A DNA stretch of 64,000 nt from Patagioenas fasciata (GCF_037038585.1 NC_092541.1:5335445-5399444), one strand, 5' to 3'; numbered from the stretch's first letter, positions 21,580 through 34,171 are shown. Program-made: numbers and translations. The notes: a model not told the origin generated them from the sequence alone.

Positions 21580-22345
21580 CAAGATGGCCCAGCATCCTGT
21601 CCAGCTCAATCTTAGATGTGTCCAGTGTTTCAGAATCCACCACTTCCCTGGGAAGATGTCTCAAATGTCTCCCTGTTCTCATCATGGAAAATTTCCATCT
21701 TCTGTCCAATCAGAATGCTACCAGAAGTTCATTGTAGCCTTTACCCCGTGTCTTTTCCATGTGACTGCTTGTTAAAAGGGAGTCTCCATCTTCTTTCTAG
21801 GCACTCTTAAAATATTGGAGTGTGGTTCTTAGGTCTCCCGTAAGTTTCTCAAAGCTGAACAAACCCAGTTCTCTTAGGCTTTCATTATATTGCAGCTTCT
21901 TAGTTCGTTGACTATCTTTGTGGAAATTCTCGGGACCCTTTCCAGTCTGTCCACATTTTTTCATATAGAGGAGACCAAAACTGATTCAAGATTTGGCCTG
22001 ATAAGGTCTGAGTAGAGCATCATTATGATTTCTTTGTCTCCACTGGTGATGCTCTATCGAATGTAACTGCGCATCTTGTTGGCCTTCTTCACCGCAGCAG
22101 CACATTGTTCACTAATATTGAGCTTGTTGTCCATCAGAACCCCCAGGTCCCTTTCCACAGAGCTGCTCCCCAGCCAGGTAGATCCCAGCCTGTGCTGCAC
22201 TCCTGGAGTATATTGTCCCAGGTGCAGGTTCTTACACTTGACCTTGTTGAACTTCATCAGGTTCTTGTTAGCCAAATCCTCCAACCTGTCCAGGTCATCC
22301 TGCAGACTGACCCTCCTTTCAAGGCTGAGATAATTCACAAGTTAG
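21580..22345 (-). mobile_element. CR1 LINE 3' fragment
   Basis: Minus-strand CR1 ORF2 C-terminal remnant and 3' end. At 22054-22338 it reads in one frame, including LDRLEDLANKNLMKFNK, SVERDLGVLMDNKLNISEQC and KKANKMRSYI, the thumb and C-terminal part of CR1 reverse transcriptase. It is 5' truncated. It matches the 9.04-kb copy but keeps about 30 bp that copy has lost. Confidence 0.8.
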
Positions 22346-23517
22346 GATTGGTATCAGCCACACTCAGGCTACCTAATGAAGTCACCACTTCCTATAAACC
22401 CAAAGACCCTACAGGTTACTGCAGCTCAAGGACAGCGCCCAGTGTGCAAAAGCCAATTTCCTGGCCACCATCCCACCTTTTATAGTCAGAGGGTGATTGG
22501 CTAGATGGCAACAGTGCACAGAGCATCCCCACAGTAACTTGGGTTCTCCACAATCCAGAGGCCCTTTGACTTCTCATGGCTTGTTTCTGGTGCCCTTCTT
22601 CCCTGAGTTTGTGCTTTCACTATTCATGTCAAAATTCAGGTATATTTTTAAATGATATTTGAAAATATCTTGTAGACCTTGGCCCTCAGTCCTGGCTTTT
22701 GCTCTAAATCTTGGCATCCCTCTGGTATTCGTGGTGTCCTGTGTGCAGAAAAACAACTCGGAGGCACTGTTGGGCTCAAAATGATGGCTCATGCTCACAG
22801 GGACCCATGGATAACATGAGGTTCCCCTCATGCTCTTCCTGTCCACACTTCGGGGCAGAGACACCACCATTACTCGTCTCACTGGGTGCTGGGCACTTGC
22901 AGTGGACAGGACAGGCACCAACCCAAGCGCAGCTGATACACAAGTGTTGACTCTGATAGTACTCAGCTTCCTGGGCTTCCCCAAGAGCTCTGAGGCAGTG
23001 CCAGCCCGACCTTCTGTTCCTGTTCACTACTGCTCCTCACTCGCATACCAGGGTCTTCCCAGGATTGCCGCCCCTGGCCATTGGAGAGCTGTCCTGCAAG
23101 AGACCCTGCACACCCCTGGGAACCACATGGGCACAGCAAAGTATAGGGCTGTGCTCTCATGGTAGGACACCTCTCTCCACACAGGGATCTGCAGGGAACA
23201 GCACCAGTCTGAGAATGTACACTGGGAGAATGATTACTGGTCCTAACCCCAGGAAGGCAAGCTCCCCGCGTGATGCCGTGGACCCGGTCTTCCCTGGGCC
23301 CAGGCAATGGACCCCAGCATGGAGCCTGTGCACACATAAGAGAGCTGTCTTCTAGAAGACCTAGACAATCAAGACACTCCTTTGGGTACACGTATCCTCC
23401 ACTCTAGGTGAAAGTCTCATATGGACCTGCTGATTCGCACTTTGGGGATTCTCATTTCTCTTGATCTTCACTGTCTTTCTAGAGAAGATGTTGAAAGGTT
23501 CATGTCCCTCTTTGCTC
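22346..23517. repeat. Array spacer B, copy 4, fused to keratin intron
   Basis: Non-coding copy of 2.3-3.42 kb. It stops abruptly at about 23,517 inside a CCCTCTTTGCT stretch and joins keratin intron sequence. This junction removed the rest of B, the CR1 fragment, the receptor-like block, the 3' flank and a keratin coding exon. Confidence 0.65.
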
Positions 23518-23762
23518 CCTCAGGAGCCACCTCCACTACATCACAGGCTCTCTCTGCAGAAGACCTTTTCTCCCCTTCCCTCTCCCATGAGAAGCAGCTT
23601 TCACCACAGGGCCAGGACAGACCCTGTCAGCTGAGACACACATTGAGGAAAGACACCTGATCCAGAAGCAGGACGAGAGGAGGTTTCACACTCACCTGCT
23701 TCCCAAGGAGAAATAGGCAAGAGAATTGGATGAGAGAGCGAAGAGTTGGACTGCCTATTATG
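23518..23762 (-). pseudogene. Keratin remnant: exon 1 and partial intron, no coding exon
   Basis: Minus-strand copy of a feather keratin gene reduced to its 5' part. Partial intron lies at 23518-23695. The donor CAG|GTGAGT is at 23696/23695 and exon 1 lies above it. A damaged TATA box (CATAATAG) lies at 23755-23762, with the usual 67-bp spacing. Exon 2 is absent. The promoter-like block extends to about 24,346. It would have been the convergent partner of FK7. Confidence 0.85.
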
Positions 23763-24346
23763 GGAGTCCTGCACTGCCTCAGGCCCAGGCACCCTTTGTG
23801 GAAGTAATAATTTTCTGTCAAGCTCGTGTTGGACATAAAACACACACTAGCTAATGGTAGGGGTTGTGTCCTGGTTTCCTGCACTGCTGTCTTTTCATTT
23901 CTTGGCTTCTGCCATGTGCTTTCCCATATGAAGACTTCTGTAAGTGCTGGGATGAAAGGCCTCAGCACTTGCAGCCTGGACAGACGTTAGCACAGGCAGA
24001 AGTCTCAGCCCAAGTGCTTGTGGCATGCTGTGCATAGAGGTGATGTTCACCTTGGTCATTCCTGTGGGCTTCTTTGTGGCAAAGTTATTTGGAAATGAGC
24101 ACGCTCTCATTCTCATGTTGAGAATCACTAGGTCTCACATTTGTGAGATCATGTCATATGTCATCTTCAGCATCTCTTCAGCAGAATTCCCAGTTGCTGA
24201 TGTTTTCCTGTCTTTCTGTGATCATACAAATTTTTGCATGGTTTCTTGCAGGCCTGCATGAACACACCTGTGTCAGTCTGTACCTGTGGGACCGTCATCA
24301 TGTGGACATGTGCAGGTCATAGCGGAGGATTCTCCAGTGGTTTGTC
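23763..24346 (-). promoter_or_regulatory. Upstream block of the keratin remnant
   Basis: Homologous to the FK2, FK4 and FK6 upstream blocks. The E-box site reads CATGTG near 23,916. It is cut at its right end by a CR1 insertion. Confidence 0.55.
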
Positions 24347-26290
24347 ATAGAATCACAGAATCATAGAATGCTGGGGATTGGAAGGGACTCGAAAGATCAT
24401 CTAGTCCAATCCCCCTGCCGGAGCAGGAACACCTAGATGAGGCTACACAGGAACGTGTCCAGGCGGGTTTTGAATGTCTCCAGAGTACGAGACTCCACAA
24501 CCTCCTTCAGCAGCCTGTTCCAGTGCTTTGTTACACTCACCGAGAAGTTTCTTCTCAAGCTTAAGTGGAACCTCTAATGTTCCTGCTTAAATCCATTACC
24601 CCTTGTCCTATCATTGTTTGTCACCGAAAAGAGCCTGGCACCATCCTCCTGACATTCACTCTTTGTATATTTGTAAACATTAATAAGGTCACCCCTTATT
24701 CTCCTCTTCTCCAAACTAAAGAGACCCAGCTCCTGCAGTCTTTCCTCATAAGGGAGGTGCTCCACTCCCTTAATCATCTTGGTTGCCCTATGTTGGACTC
24801 TCTCTAACAGTTCCCTGTCCTTGAACTGAGGAGCCCAAAACTAGACACAATATTCCAGATATGGTCTCACCAGGGCAGAAAAGAGAGGAAGGAGAACCTC
24901 TCTCGACCTACTAACCACCTCCCTTTTAATACACCCCAGGATGCCATTGGCCCTCTTGGCCACAAGGGCACAACGCTGGCTCATGGTCATCCTGCTGTCC
25001 ACCAGGATCCCCTGGTCCCTCTCCCCTATACTGCTATCTAATGGATCATTCCCCAACTTACACTGGAACCTGGGGTTGTACCTGCCCAGATGCAAGACTC
25101 TACATTTGCCCTTGTTCTATTTCATTAAATTTTTCCCCACCCAGCTCTCCAGCCTGTCCAGGTCTCTGGATGGCAGCACAACTTCCAGTGTCAGCCACTC
25201 CTCCCAGCTTGGTGTCATCAGCGAACTTGCTGATAGTACACTCTAGTCCCTCATCCAAGTCATTGATGAATATGTTGAACAGCACTGGCCCCAGCACCGA
25301 CCCTTGAGGCACTCCACTAGATAGAAGCCTCCAAATGGACTCTGCCCCGTTGACCAGGACTCTCTGGCTTCTTTCCTTCAGCCAGTTCACAGCCCACCTC
25401 ACTACCCGATCATCCAAACCACACTTCCTCAGTTCAGCTGTGAGAATGGTGTGGGAGACTGTGTCAAATGCTTTACTGAAGTCAAGGTAGACCACATCCA
25501 CTGCCCTGCCATCATCTATCCACCTCTTTATATCTTCATAAAAGGCTATGAGATTGGTCAAGCATGACTTCCCCTTGGTGAAGCCATGGTGACTGCCCCT
25601 GATGACCCTCTTAATCTTGATATGCCTTGAGATGGCACTAAGGATAAGTCATTCCATTACTTTCCCAGGGACAGAGGTGAGGCTGACCAGTCTATAATTA
25701 CCCGGGTCTTCCTTCTTCCCCTTTTTGAAGACTGGAGTGACATTTGCTTTCCTCCAGTCCTCAGGCACCTCTCCCATCTCCCAAGACTTGACAAAGATGA
25801 TGGAGAGAGGTACATCAATGACCTCAGCCAGCTCCCTCAGCACCTGTGGGTGCATCCCATCTGGGCCCATGGATTTGTGGATGTCCAGATGCCTTAATTT
25901 GTCCTTAACGCAGTCATCATCAACCAAGGCAAATTCTTGCACCGTTCTGACTTCCTCTGGGGCCTCAGGGGTATGGGGCTCTCCAGGACAGCCTCCGGCA
26001 GAGTAGACAGAAACAAAGAAGGCATCCAGTAAGTCTGCCTTCTCTGTATCTTCTGTCACCAGGGCACCCACCTCATTCATCAGTGGGTCTACACTGCCTC
26101 TGGTGTTAGTTTTATCTGCCACATATTTGAAAAAGCTCTTTCTGTTTTCCTTGACCCCTTGTGCCAGCTTTAATTCTAACGAGACCTTAGCTTTCTTAGT
26201 TGCCTCCCTACATCCCCTGACAACAGCCTTATATTCTACCCAAGTGGCCAGCCCCTCCTTCAATGATCTGTGATCTGTAAACTCTCTAAG
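24347..26290 (-). mobile_element. CR1 LINE, 5' truncated, ORF2 remnant
   Basis: Minus-strand CR1 of about 1.94 kb. The left end is the inverse tail (CATAGAATCACAGAATCATAG). Two frames carry reverse transcriptase. At 25649-26260: KSFFKYVADKTNTRGS, HKSMGPDGMHPQVLRELAEV, EVPEDWRKANVTPVFKKG, GNYRLVSLTSVPGKVME. At 25100-25561: [35 protein letters not shown] and the catalytic FADDTKLGG. The frames are separated by a shift, and the endonuclease and ORF1 are missing, so it is dead. It lies in a former divergent keratin promoter region; flanking sequence matches 44.40 kb. Confidence 0.9.
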
Positions 26291-26939
26291 AGTGTTGTTA
26301 AGCAGCAGGTTGCCCTTGCCAGAAGATGCCCATCTGCAGCTGAATGGTGGTGCTTCTTTACTGGCAGAGAAGTGCTCAGAGAACTGAAATGAAGTCTCTG
26401 CCTCCTGCACCCTCCCTTTCTTCCATTACTAACAGGGAGATATGCCAAGAAACCCTGCCTGCCTGTGGAGACCATTATCCGTGTGATGATACCCTGCTAA
26501 TGCAGTGTTGCTGGTGACTGGAGTGGGCCAGCCTCCTCATGTCCATGCCAATGCCAAATACATTTTGCAGCTCATCAGCCTTTTGCTCAGTGAGGCAGGG
26601 ACCAACAGCTCTCACCAAATGGGTATTGGACTAAAGGAACAGGGTCCAGGTGTTACTATGGTTTGAGATGGAGGACAAAATCTCTGGGTGGATCATTTGG
26701 AGTCAAAGAGCTTTGAGTCAAACTCCTTTGGTTTTCAACACCAGGTCTTCCATGTGTCTCATTAAAAGCTGAGCCTGAGGGCCCAGCAGCCTTATCTGTG
26801 GCTTCAGGGACATGTGATTTAGGGGAAACCACCAGAGAATTGATATATTTTCATGAGTATGTCAGGTGAAGTCTCTCCTTGTCCAGGAAGAAACTGTTGT
26901 GCTCTGACCGCAACCCCCTCCTTTTCATCCCACTCTTTT
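26291..26939. repeat. Distal keratin upstream block
   Basis: Non-coding. Matches 44.42-45.0 and 58.62-59.17 kb in the same orientation and 32.92-33.40 kb inverted. Open frames are short and not conserved. No gene seen. Confidence 0.55.
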
Positions 26940-27265
26940 GTTTAAGAGTGGAACAAATAGAGAAACCTGGAATGAAGGAGGGAAGTTGAGTTTGTGAAAA
27001 ATTGTTTGTGAAGTGGTAAAGGTAGTTTAGTAATTTTAGTAAGTTTTGCTGTTTCTCCTGATCCTGCTGTATTTTTCTTGGTAATAAGTTAAATGAATCT
27101 TCCCTAAGTCGTGTCTGTTTTTCCCTATGGTGTTAATTGGTAAGCAATTCCCCTGCCTTTACACGGATCCATGACCATTTTTACCTTACATTCTTCTCTT
27201 GTCCTGTAGAGGAGGAAGAAGGCATACAGCTGTGTGGGTGCCTGGAAGCCACACAGTGAACCATC
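26940..27265 (+). mobile_element. Avian ERV LTR fragment (ERVL-like), fossil
   Basis: 3' part of an avian-type LTR, recognised by its GTCTGTTTTTCCCTATGGTG and AATTGGTAAGCAATTC stretches and the pyrimidine-rich end. Related ends lie at 28.77-28.99 (inverted) and 62.93-63.24 kb. A broken, old fragment without genes. Confidence 0.55.
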
Positions 27266-27889
27266 TTCTTGGTTTTGCAACAGTTATGTTAATTAGCCAT
27301 ATTTGCCTCTATTTCTTGCCTATCCACTCTCAATGTTCCACAGATAGGTCAGTGCACAAGATCTTGGCTGTCTTTCTAGTCCCAAATTTCCTAGGTGTAA
27401 GCATCAAAGGCTGTTCCCTGTGATCTATAGACTTCAATAGAGAAGGGAGCTGGCAAGAGGGGTACAGTACAGTTCTCTCTTGGCATCCTGCAAGGACACA
27501 CTGCTGTGCAAGGCTGAGTACTGGAAAGAGTCCTCATTTCTCCCCTGGCACCTCCATGTTTCCTGTGCACCCAGAGATCTGCCGATGAAAATCCTCTTCC
27601 TTTGAGGGTCTGGATTTCGTGCCTCATGCAAATGGAGGTGTTGAAGGAGCTTCTACAATGGAACTGTTCTTCTCTGCACCTCAGAATGGGATTGAACTTA
27701 TGTATGAGCTGCAAAGACAGAGCACGGGTAATCTACTGATCTGTGCTCTCTCTACAGTACCATGGAGGAACTGTCAAATTGCTCATCTGTGTCATCTTGT
27801 AGGCCCATGTGAATAACCTTTAGTCCTGGAGATAGCTGTCTGAACGCAGTTGGGATGTGCCGTCTGCAAAACACCTTGGCATGTAAACC
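27266..27889. repeat. Spacer shared with 63.4-63.8 kb
   Basis: Non-coding. About 27.31-27.64 kb matches 63.45-63.77 kb in direct orientation, immediately downstream of the same LTR in both places. No gene seen. Confidence 0.55.
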
Positions 27890-28600
27890 TGTGTAATGAA
27901 CTGCTGGGCCTGCACAGGGCACTGTGTGGGTGCGAGGGAAAAAGAGGGGACTCACCCTTGCAATCCTTGCCTTGGATGTATTCCATGCCACCTCCTCAAG
28001 ACTAGTGGGAAGCCAAGGAGGAGGATATGGGCTCTAGCCAAGGTGATTACTGCTAACATCCACTCCTTCCACCATTATTGCAATCTACTATTAGAGCCTT
28101 CTGCCCCAGCACAGCTCCTTCCAGAGCAACAGGAATGGCCCTGAGTGTGTGTGGTGCTGCTGACCTGCCAGGGCCTCCTGCAACAATGGGATCCCCTATG
28201 ATGACAGCACAAGTTAGGATCAGCATCCTTAAGGCACGCCCAGAGGCCAAGGGGAATATTTCTGGACAGAGATACAGCCAGGAAAGGGCTGGTGGTCACT
28301 GGCTGTGGAGTAACCAGAGATGTTATCCTCAGCTCCTATGGACAGGGACTGAAGGACACTCACAGACAGCATGTCCTGCCCTCCCATTCCTCTAGGAATG
28401 AGAAAGAGTCCACCTGCTCACCCATTTGTTCTCTGCCAGCGTATGCCCTTTCTCTCTAGACAGCTTTAGAGAGTATCCAGAGAGAAAGAACTGGAGAGAG
28501 CCAGTAGCATCTGATACAGCAGAGATTAATCAATCTAAAGAGGGAAACAAGATTTTTCTGAGAGGAGGTCACAGTGAAAGGAAAAACTGCAGTCCATGCA
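27890..28600 (-). pseudogene. Keratin 3'-end relic
   Basis: Matches 45.0-45.58 kb, the downstream and 3' part of the keratin pseudogene at 46 kb. About 28,518-28,550 resembles the keratin poly(A) neighbourhood (GATACAGCAGAGATTAAT, compare GATGCAGCACAACTTTAAT in FK11). The coding exon does not follow, so only the 3' end and flank survive. Assignment is by similarity between the two regions. Confidence 0.5.
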
Positions 28601-28769
28601 CAGGGTCCACACTGGACCTGCTGTGGTTCACTGGGACTTTTAATTCAGTTGTCCACCATCACCACAGTGGGTGCTGTCTGTATCCTCCCTAGGGCCACGT
28701 TGCAGTCCAGCAAAACACATATGTGCACCCTTCAGGAGGCACTGATTCAGCAGTGTCAAACGTGTAAAT

Positions 28770-29804
28770 GACACTCATGGCACTTCTAATTACCACAGTT
28801 GCTCCAAAACCAAGAAGACCTTGGTTGGGTTCCAGGCAACCCCTCAGCTCTTTGCTCTCTACCTTTTCCTCTTTAACAAGACAGGAGGAGAAAGTAAGGT
28901 GAAAAAGCTTGATGATCAAGATAAGGACTGGGGAATTACTTACCAATTACTGTCACAGGCAAAACAGACTTGACTTGCAGAAGATTAATTTAACTTAATT
29001 TTCTCTTGGAAGAGGTGCCGAACTGAGCACAGAAGTCCCTGGGTAATTATAACCTCACAGTCTCTTACCTGGGCCTCACACGATGATTCAGTCCAAGAGT
29101 AATATTTGAATCTGGGGTCTTCTTGCTTCTCATCAGATCCTTTCACTGTCTTCAGACTGACCCTTATCTTGTTTAGCTGCAGGTGTCGTTGGTTGTAGCT
29201 GCTTTGTGCTGGCCTGGAGGGCATCATTTTGCTTGAGTGGATCCTGTTTTGCTCAGTAGGGTACAAAACAGGCCTTATTATACAGGTGGTGTTGATGGTC
29301 TGTAGCTGCTTTATTTTGCTCAAGTAGCCACAAGTTTGGTAAATGTCAGCAGAACTTTACAACATGCAGTTTACAATTTCAGCAAATTTATCTTCTAAGT
29401 GATGCTAAGCAGACAGGGTACCAAAAATCACATGCCCTTATAATTGTAAGGGATTCATTCTGTTTAAAATGTACTTCTTTAAGGCGAACTATTAACATAA
29501 AACTTTAATTGGGCTCATTCAGTGATCAGTAAAAGATCATTGCCAAACAGTCACACTTGTCTAGTAGGCAGAGTTCAAGTAGGCTCACCCAGGCTGTCAT
29601 ATTTATGGAATAAAGTGGATGGCTCGTAGTCAAATCACACACAGTGGGAAAGGTCTGCACGAGACTTCTTGCAGCCACAATTTCTTGGTGTTCAGTGTGC
29701 CATTTTACTTCCTTTCCTAAAAAGAGTTCTTGGCCCAGTTGCAGCTCAGGCCTTTCCCTCCTTTGGAACCTGAACCCAACTGCTGCCGGTTTGGTTGTGT
29801 GAAA
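28770..29804 (-). mobile_element. ERV-derived repeat, fossil (left-arm copy)
   Basis: Old retroviral repeat on the minus strand. An LTR end lies at about 28,770-28,990, followed by sequence that recurs inverted at about 60.92-61.72 kb. Clearly broken, with no usable gene. It is part of the left arm of the large inverted repeat. Confidence 0.5.
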
Positions 29805-30245
29805 TGGCAAAATAAACTTAACAGCAGAGTCAACTACACTGTTAAGCGGCATTCTTTATTTTATCAGTGCTGAGGAGCTCTGGGGATAATTCTTCATAAG
29901 TGCTCCAAAGACTGGATGCTCTTGCCTTGCTTATATTCACATAATTATTACATATGCATTACAATTTTTGAAAATGTTGGCATACAATATGTCTCTGCTA
30001 AAAGATAATTGATAATGTTAGTTATAATTATTTAGTTTCTTACTTACAATACACGTATTAATTATTAGTTAAATATAAATTAAGCATTCTGCTTCTAAAC
30101 AACGTATCACTCAATCTTCTGTCTCCCTCTTGTCATGCAGAAGGATTAAACTTGAAAAATATCCCCTCATTTTGCAGGTGGTCAGAAAGCATTGATCATG
30201 TCAATTGGTTAGTGATGGGTACATCTTTCGTAACTTAACCACAGT
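29805..30245 (-). mobile_element. Probable solo LTR, fossil
   Basis: AT-rich insertion of about 440 bp present in the left arm and absent from the matching place in the right arm (60.93 kb). Minus strand, starting TGTGGTTAAG and carrying an AATAAA signal near its end. The family is uncertain. Confidence 0.45.
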
Positions 30246-30434
30246 ATACATTAATATGACAGCTTCTCTTCATGTGGGGAAGAACAAGTGAATCTATCAT
30301 ACTCCAACCTGACCAGGTTAAAGCACTCTGCCATGTTTCTTACAGACTTGTTGGTGGATTCGGGCATCCGTCACAGCATCCTCTGGATTCTTTTCAGAGA
30401 CCATCTCTGCAACCTTCCTCCCCACTACTGTAGT
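30246..30434. repeat. Left-arm segment matching 60.77-60.93 kb
   Basis: Non-coding. Its reverse complement matches 60,775-60,930 in the right arm. No gene seen. Confidence 0.5.
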
Positions 30435-30863
30435 TATTACAACTTAAAAGAATGAATCCTGCCAGAAATTGCAGGCTGCTCCTCTGAGAAAGATAAGACT
30501 GACCTGCTAAACATCTGATCAGAAACTACAGACACTACTTACCTTGAAGCTTTAGATATTTTGAAGCCTGTGCAATTTGTTTAGTCTTCTTTTAATATCT
30601 CGAGACTGTTGGATAAAGTGTCCTTCATCTGAAGGTTGCTCATTATACACTCCAAAGATTATGTAATGCAATATGCAAATGTGTAAGCAATTGGCTCTTA
30701 GGACTTGCCCTGCAGGTGTGAATGTAGTGATAAGATTTTGTATAATGGCTGTTACTTTTCTTTCTGGTATACTGGCTTCATTCCAGCATTCAGGCTTGTG
30801 CAACTCTATAAGAAACAATATCTAATCTCTCTGTGCTAAATTTGGCTCATTTGCATGCACACC
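30435..30863 (-). mobile_element. ERV internal fragment, fossil
   Basis: Left-arm-specific retroviral fragment adjoining the solo LTR at 30.86 kb. About 30,440-30,640 is distantly like the distal part of the class I ERV at 39.96-40.2 kb. Broken and old. Confidence 0.45.
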
Positions 30864-31529
30864 TGTCGAGGGTTAGGATTGCGGGGTGACAATCAAACCC
30901 TGGCAGATGTACTATTAACCTCCTCTCCCCCCCACTTCCCCCTTTTGCCCCTCCCTCTCCCCCCTTCCTACTCAGGACAGGTGATCGGGAGGAAAAGAAG
31001 GACAGAGAGAAGAGAGTTGGAAAAGTTAAAGATGTTTCACTAATGCTACTAATAAGAATAGAGAAAATAATACAAAATATACAAAACCAATCTTGTAAGT
31101 CTCAGCAACTGCAGAGGCAGCACCCAAAGTCCTGGATTAGACTCTGTAGCCAACCGGAGCTGGATTCAGTCTCTCACTGGCCTCAGTTCGCAGGGACGAC
31201 CAGCAAGGTCCTCTCCTAATGTTGGCCATAAGCAGAAGGGAAGGAAAAAGGCAAAAAAGGGCCGAGATTCTTGTGATGTCCCACTTTTATATGAAGTATT
31301 CACGTGAATGGAATGTTATACACCATTGGTCAGTCTCTCGATCATCAGTTTTCTCGTTGCCCCTCTCGCGAGATGTCCATCCGTGCTTATCAATAAGTTT
31401 GCATTCCATTGCTAGGTTTAACCAAAACATGTGTTGGGTTCTCCAGGAAAATGCAGCTAACATGAAGGCTTTAGCTGACAGGCAAATTCACTGAAAGAGA
31501 AACTTGTTTTTAACAAAACCAGGACAACA
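30864..31529 (-). mobile_element. LTR, solo or next to ERV fragment, fossil
   Basis: Complete-looking LTR of about 666 bp on the minus strand, starting TGTTGTCCTGG and ending CTCGACA. This is an abundant avian LTR type. The right arm lacks it, so it was inserted after the inverted duplication. No proviral genes follow on its 5' side. Confidence 0.65.
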
Positions 31530-32146
31530 CCAGGTAAAGAACCCTGGTTTTGGGACAGCACTACCAAAGCCTTGCCACGTAAGCCTGGTAGAGTGGGTCC
31601 AACAAATTGTGAGGAAGAATTAGATGCATAAAAATGTAAACAGAAATTTATCAGTCCAGACTTCATTATGGGACAGATATAGCTTCAAATAATCCTAAGA
31701 AAAATGGTATTATTACTCTCACCTAATACTTTGGAATAAATGTTCCAAGCTGATGGGCATCTAATGTCCTTGGTAGATCTTGCAGGAAGTGGACCAGATG
31801 GAGCTAATTCTGGTTATTCCATTAATGTTATCATCAGATCTTAACTGCTGTATTTCACATTACCCCTGGACCTCTTTGACCCTCAGGGAACTTTCCCAAA
31901 GGATTCTGCTCAGCAGGTCCCTGAGTGGGTAAAACTGCTTTTATGAAGGGCAGGGCTGCAATTTTTGCCTTCTGTTTTGCACAGCCACTGCACACGCCAG
32001 ACATGAGAGCTATGCCAGCTTTTCCAAAATCCCAAGAAGAACATAGGTCTGCAAGTGTTGCACAGAGTTTTCAGTCATCCCATTTGTGTTCCATCTCAGG
32101 CTCCTGCCTCAGATGTGTCTGGGGTCAAGCTGGAAAGGCAAGTGAG
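31530..32146. repeat. Left-arm ERV-derived segment
   Basis: Non-coding. Inverted matches occur at 59.35-59.55 kb and, beyond the CR1 of the right arm, at 60.56-60.78 kb. Probably old retroviral sequence. No host gene seen. Confidence 0.45.
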
Positions 32147-32709
32147 TGTATTGGTTTTGCCTGGGACAGAGTTAAGATTCTACAAAGTAGCTTGTAAGGG
32201 ACTGTGTTCTGGATATGTGCTGAAAATAGTCTTTATAATACTGGAATGTTTGAGCTCTTGCTGAGCAGTGCTTACACACACAGAGAGAATCAAGGCATCT
32301 TCTGCTCCTTAGATAGTCTGGATAATGAGTAGCCTGACGATACACAAAAAGTTGGGATGCGACACAGCTGGGACAACTGACCCAACTGACCAAAGGGATA
32401 TTCTGTACCATATAATGTCATGTTCCACAATAAAACTGTGGACATGAAGTTAGAGGTGCTACAGCTTCTTGGAGACCGGCAGTTTGTGGTGAGTGATTAT
32501 TTTCTTTTGCATCACTTGATTTTCTTAACTTTATTTTCCTTGATTTTTTTGTCATTTTTTCCTTTGTTTTCTCATAAATCTTTTTTACTGTCTTTATCTC
32601 CACCCATAATTTTTCTCTCTTTTAACCTTCTGATTCTCCACACCATCCAAATTGGGAGGAGTGAGGGAGGGGCTATGTTGTACTTTGATCAAGGCTGGCT
32701 TAAACAACA
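32147..32709 (+). mobile_element. Avian ERVL-type solo LTR, fossil
   Basis: About 560 bp, starting TGTATTGGTTTTGCCTGGG and ending in TTAAACAACA, with the GAGCAGTGCTTACACA and CCAAAGGGATATTCTGTACC stretches typical of this abundant avian LTR. The right arm keeps only its first 150 bp (inverted, 59.20-59.35 kb). Old, no genes. Confidence 0.65.
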
Positions 32710-34171
32710 AGAACAGCGCATCAGTGAGTTGAAGACTAGATGATGTCTCATGACAACAACGAGAGTTCAGCAAAGTCCAGCCATATGCAAGTGTGTCCAT
32801 AGAGATGAGACAGGCCTCAAGCCTCACTGGAAAAGGTCCCTTGTAAAGGTCCAAGCTGAGATCAGTGGAGTCCATTTCCAGACACAGGCACAGAAGTGTC
32901 ACCACCAGACTAGTAGCTCAGGTTGGTGCTGAGAACAAGAACTAAAGCTTCAAAGCTGCACCCATGGGAAGGGGAGATGGTACTGGCTGCAGCCTCTCAG
33001 CAGCACCAACTGGCAATGATCAAAGAAAATTCAACAAAGGGAAGGGATCAGCTCTCAGCTACTCTTCCTCTAAGTTGGGCTGGTACAAATATTCTCCATC
33101 TCACAGCAGAGTAAATTCTGGTCTCCTGTCCTTTTAGTGCAATATCCCTCTGGTTCGAGTTCTCAGCCCCTGTCTCACTCAATACCCGGCTGATGAGCTG
33201 TCAGGGAAGGCAGGCTTCTTCAGCCTTTCTCCCTATCCATAAAGCAAGAAATAGAGGGTGCAGGATGCAGAGATTACATTTCAGTTCATTTCAGAGAGCA
33301 CCTTTCTGCCAGGACAAAGTCATCACCATTCAGTTCCAGATGGACTTCTTCTGGGAAGGGCAACCTGCTGCTCTACAGTGCCCGTGGATACACCAGGGAA
33401 CAGTCCCCAGCTGTGACCTGCACATGCCCTCATGATGAGGGTCACACAGGTACAGACTGACACAGGTGTGCTCATGCAGGCCTGCATGGAACCATGCAAA
33501 AATCTGTATGCTCACAGAAAGCCACAAAAACATCAGCAACAGGGGAATTCACTGAGGAGATGCTAGGAACTACAACAGCAGAAAAGGAGTCAAGTACCAC
33601 AGGGACAAAACAGGTTTAAGACAATCTCCTGGTGTTGCCTGAGGACCTGTGGAGTCCTGAAAGCACTGTTAGTGTTGATATAATTTCCACGGATCCCAGT
33701 AGAGGCTCACCTGTGTAAAACAATGAGCAACCATCAAAGAGAGGTAGGATAACAAGAGAAAAAGATAAAGCACGTCTTCCCATGTGGCAGCACTTGGGAA
33801 ACAGTTGTGGAACATAAAAGCATTGCCCATTTCCAGACAACTTTGCCACAAAGAAGCCCACAAGAATGACCCAGGTCCACATCACCAGTCTGCACAGCGT
33901 ACCACAAGCACTTGGGTTGACACTTATGCCTGTGCTGACGTGTGTTTGCTCTGGAAATCCTGGGGCCTTTCATCCTGCAACTTACAGAAGGAGTCTTCAT
34001 ATAGGAAAGCACGTGGCAGAAGCCAGGAAATGAAAAGGCAGCAGTGCAGGAAACCAGGACACAGCCTATACTATTAACTGATTAGCTGGCGTGTTTTGCA
34101 TTCAGGATGAGCTTGTCAGAAAATTATTACTTCCACAAAGGGAGCCTGGGCCTGAGGCAGTACAGGACTCC
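32710..34171 (+). promoter_or_regulatory. FK8 upstream region
   Basis: 32.92-33.40 kb is an inverted copy of the distal keratin upstream block. 33.43-33.53 kb is the conserved middle block of divergent regions, inverted. From about 33.78 kb the standard proximal promoter begins, with a perfect CACGTG E-box at 34010-34015. No coding sequence is supported. Confidence 0.55.

Noticed and set aside
29526-29852. 108-codon frame on the minus strand
   Set aside because: Lies in an ERV-derived repeat that recurs inverted near 61 kb. No host gene is indicated.
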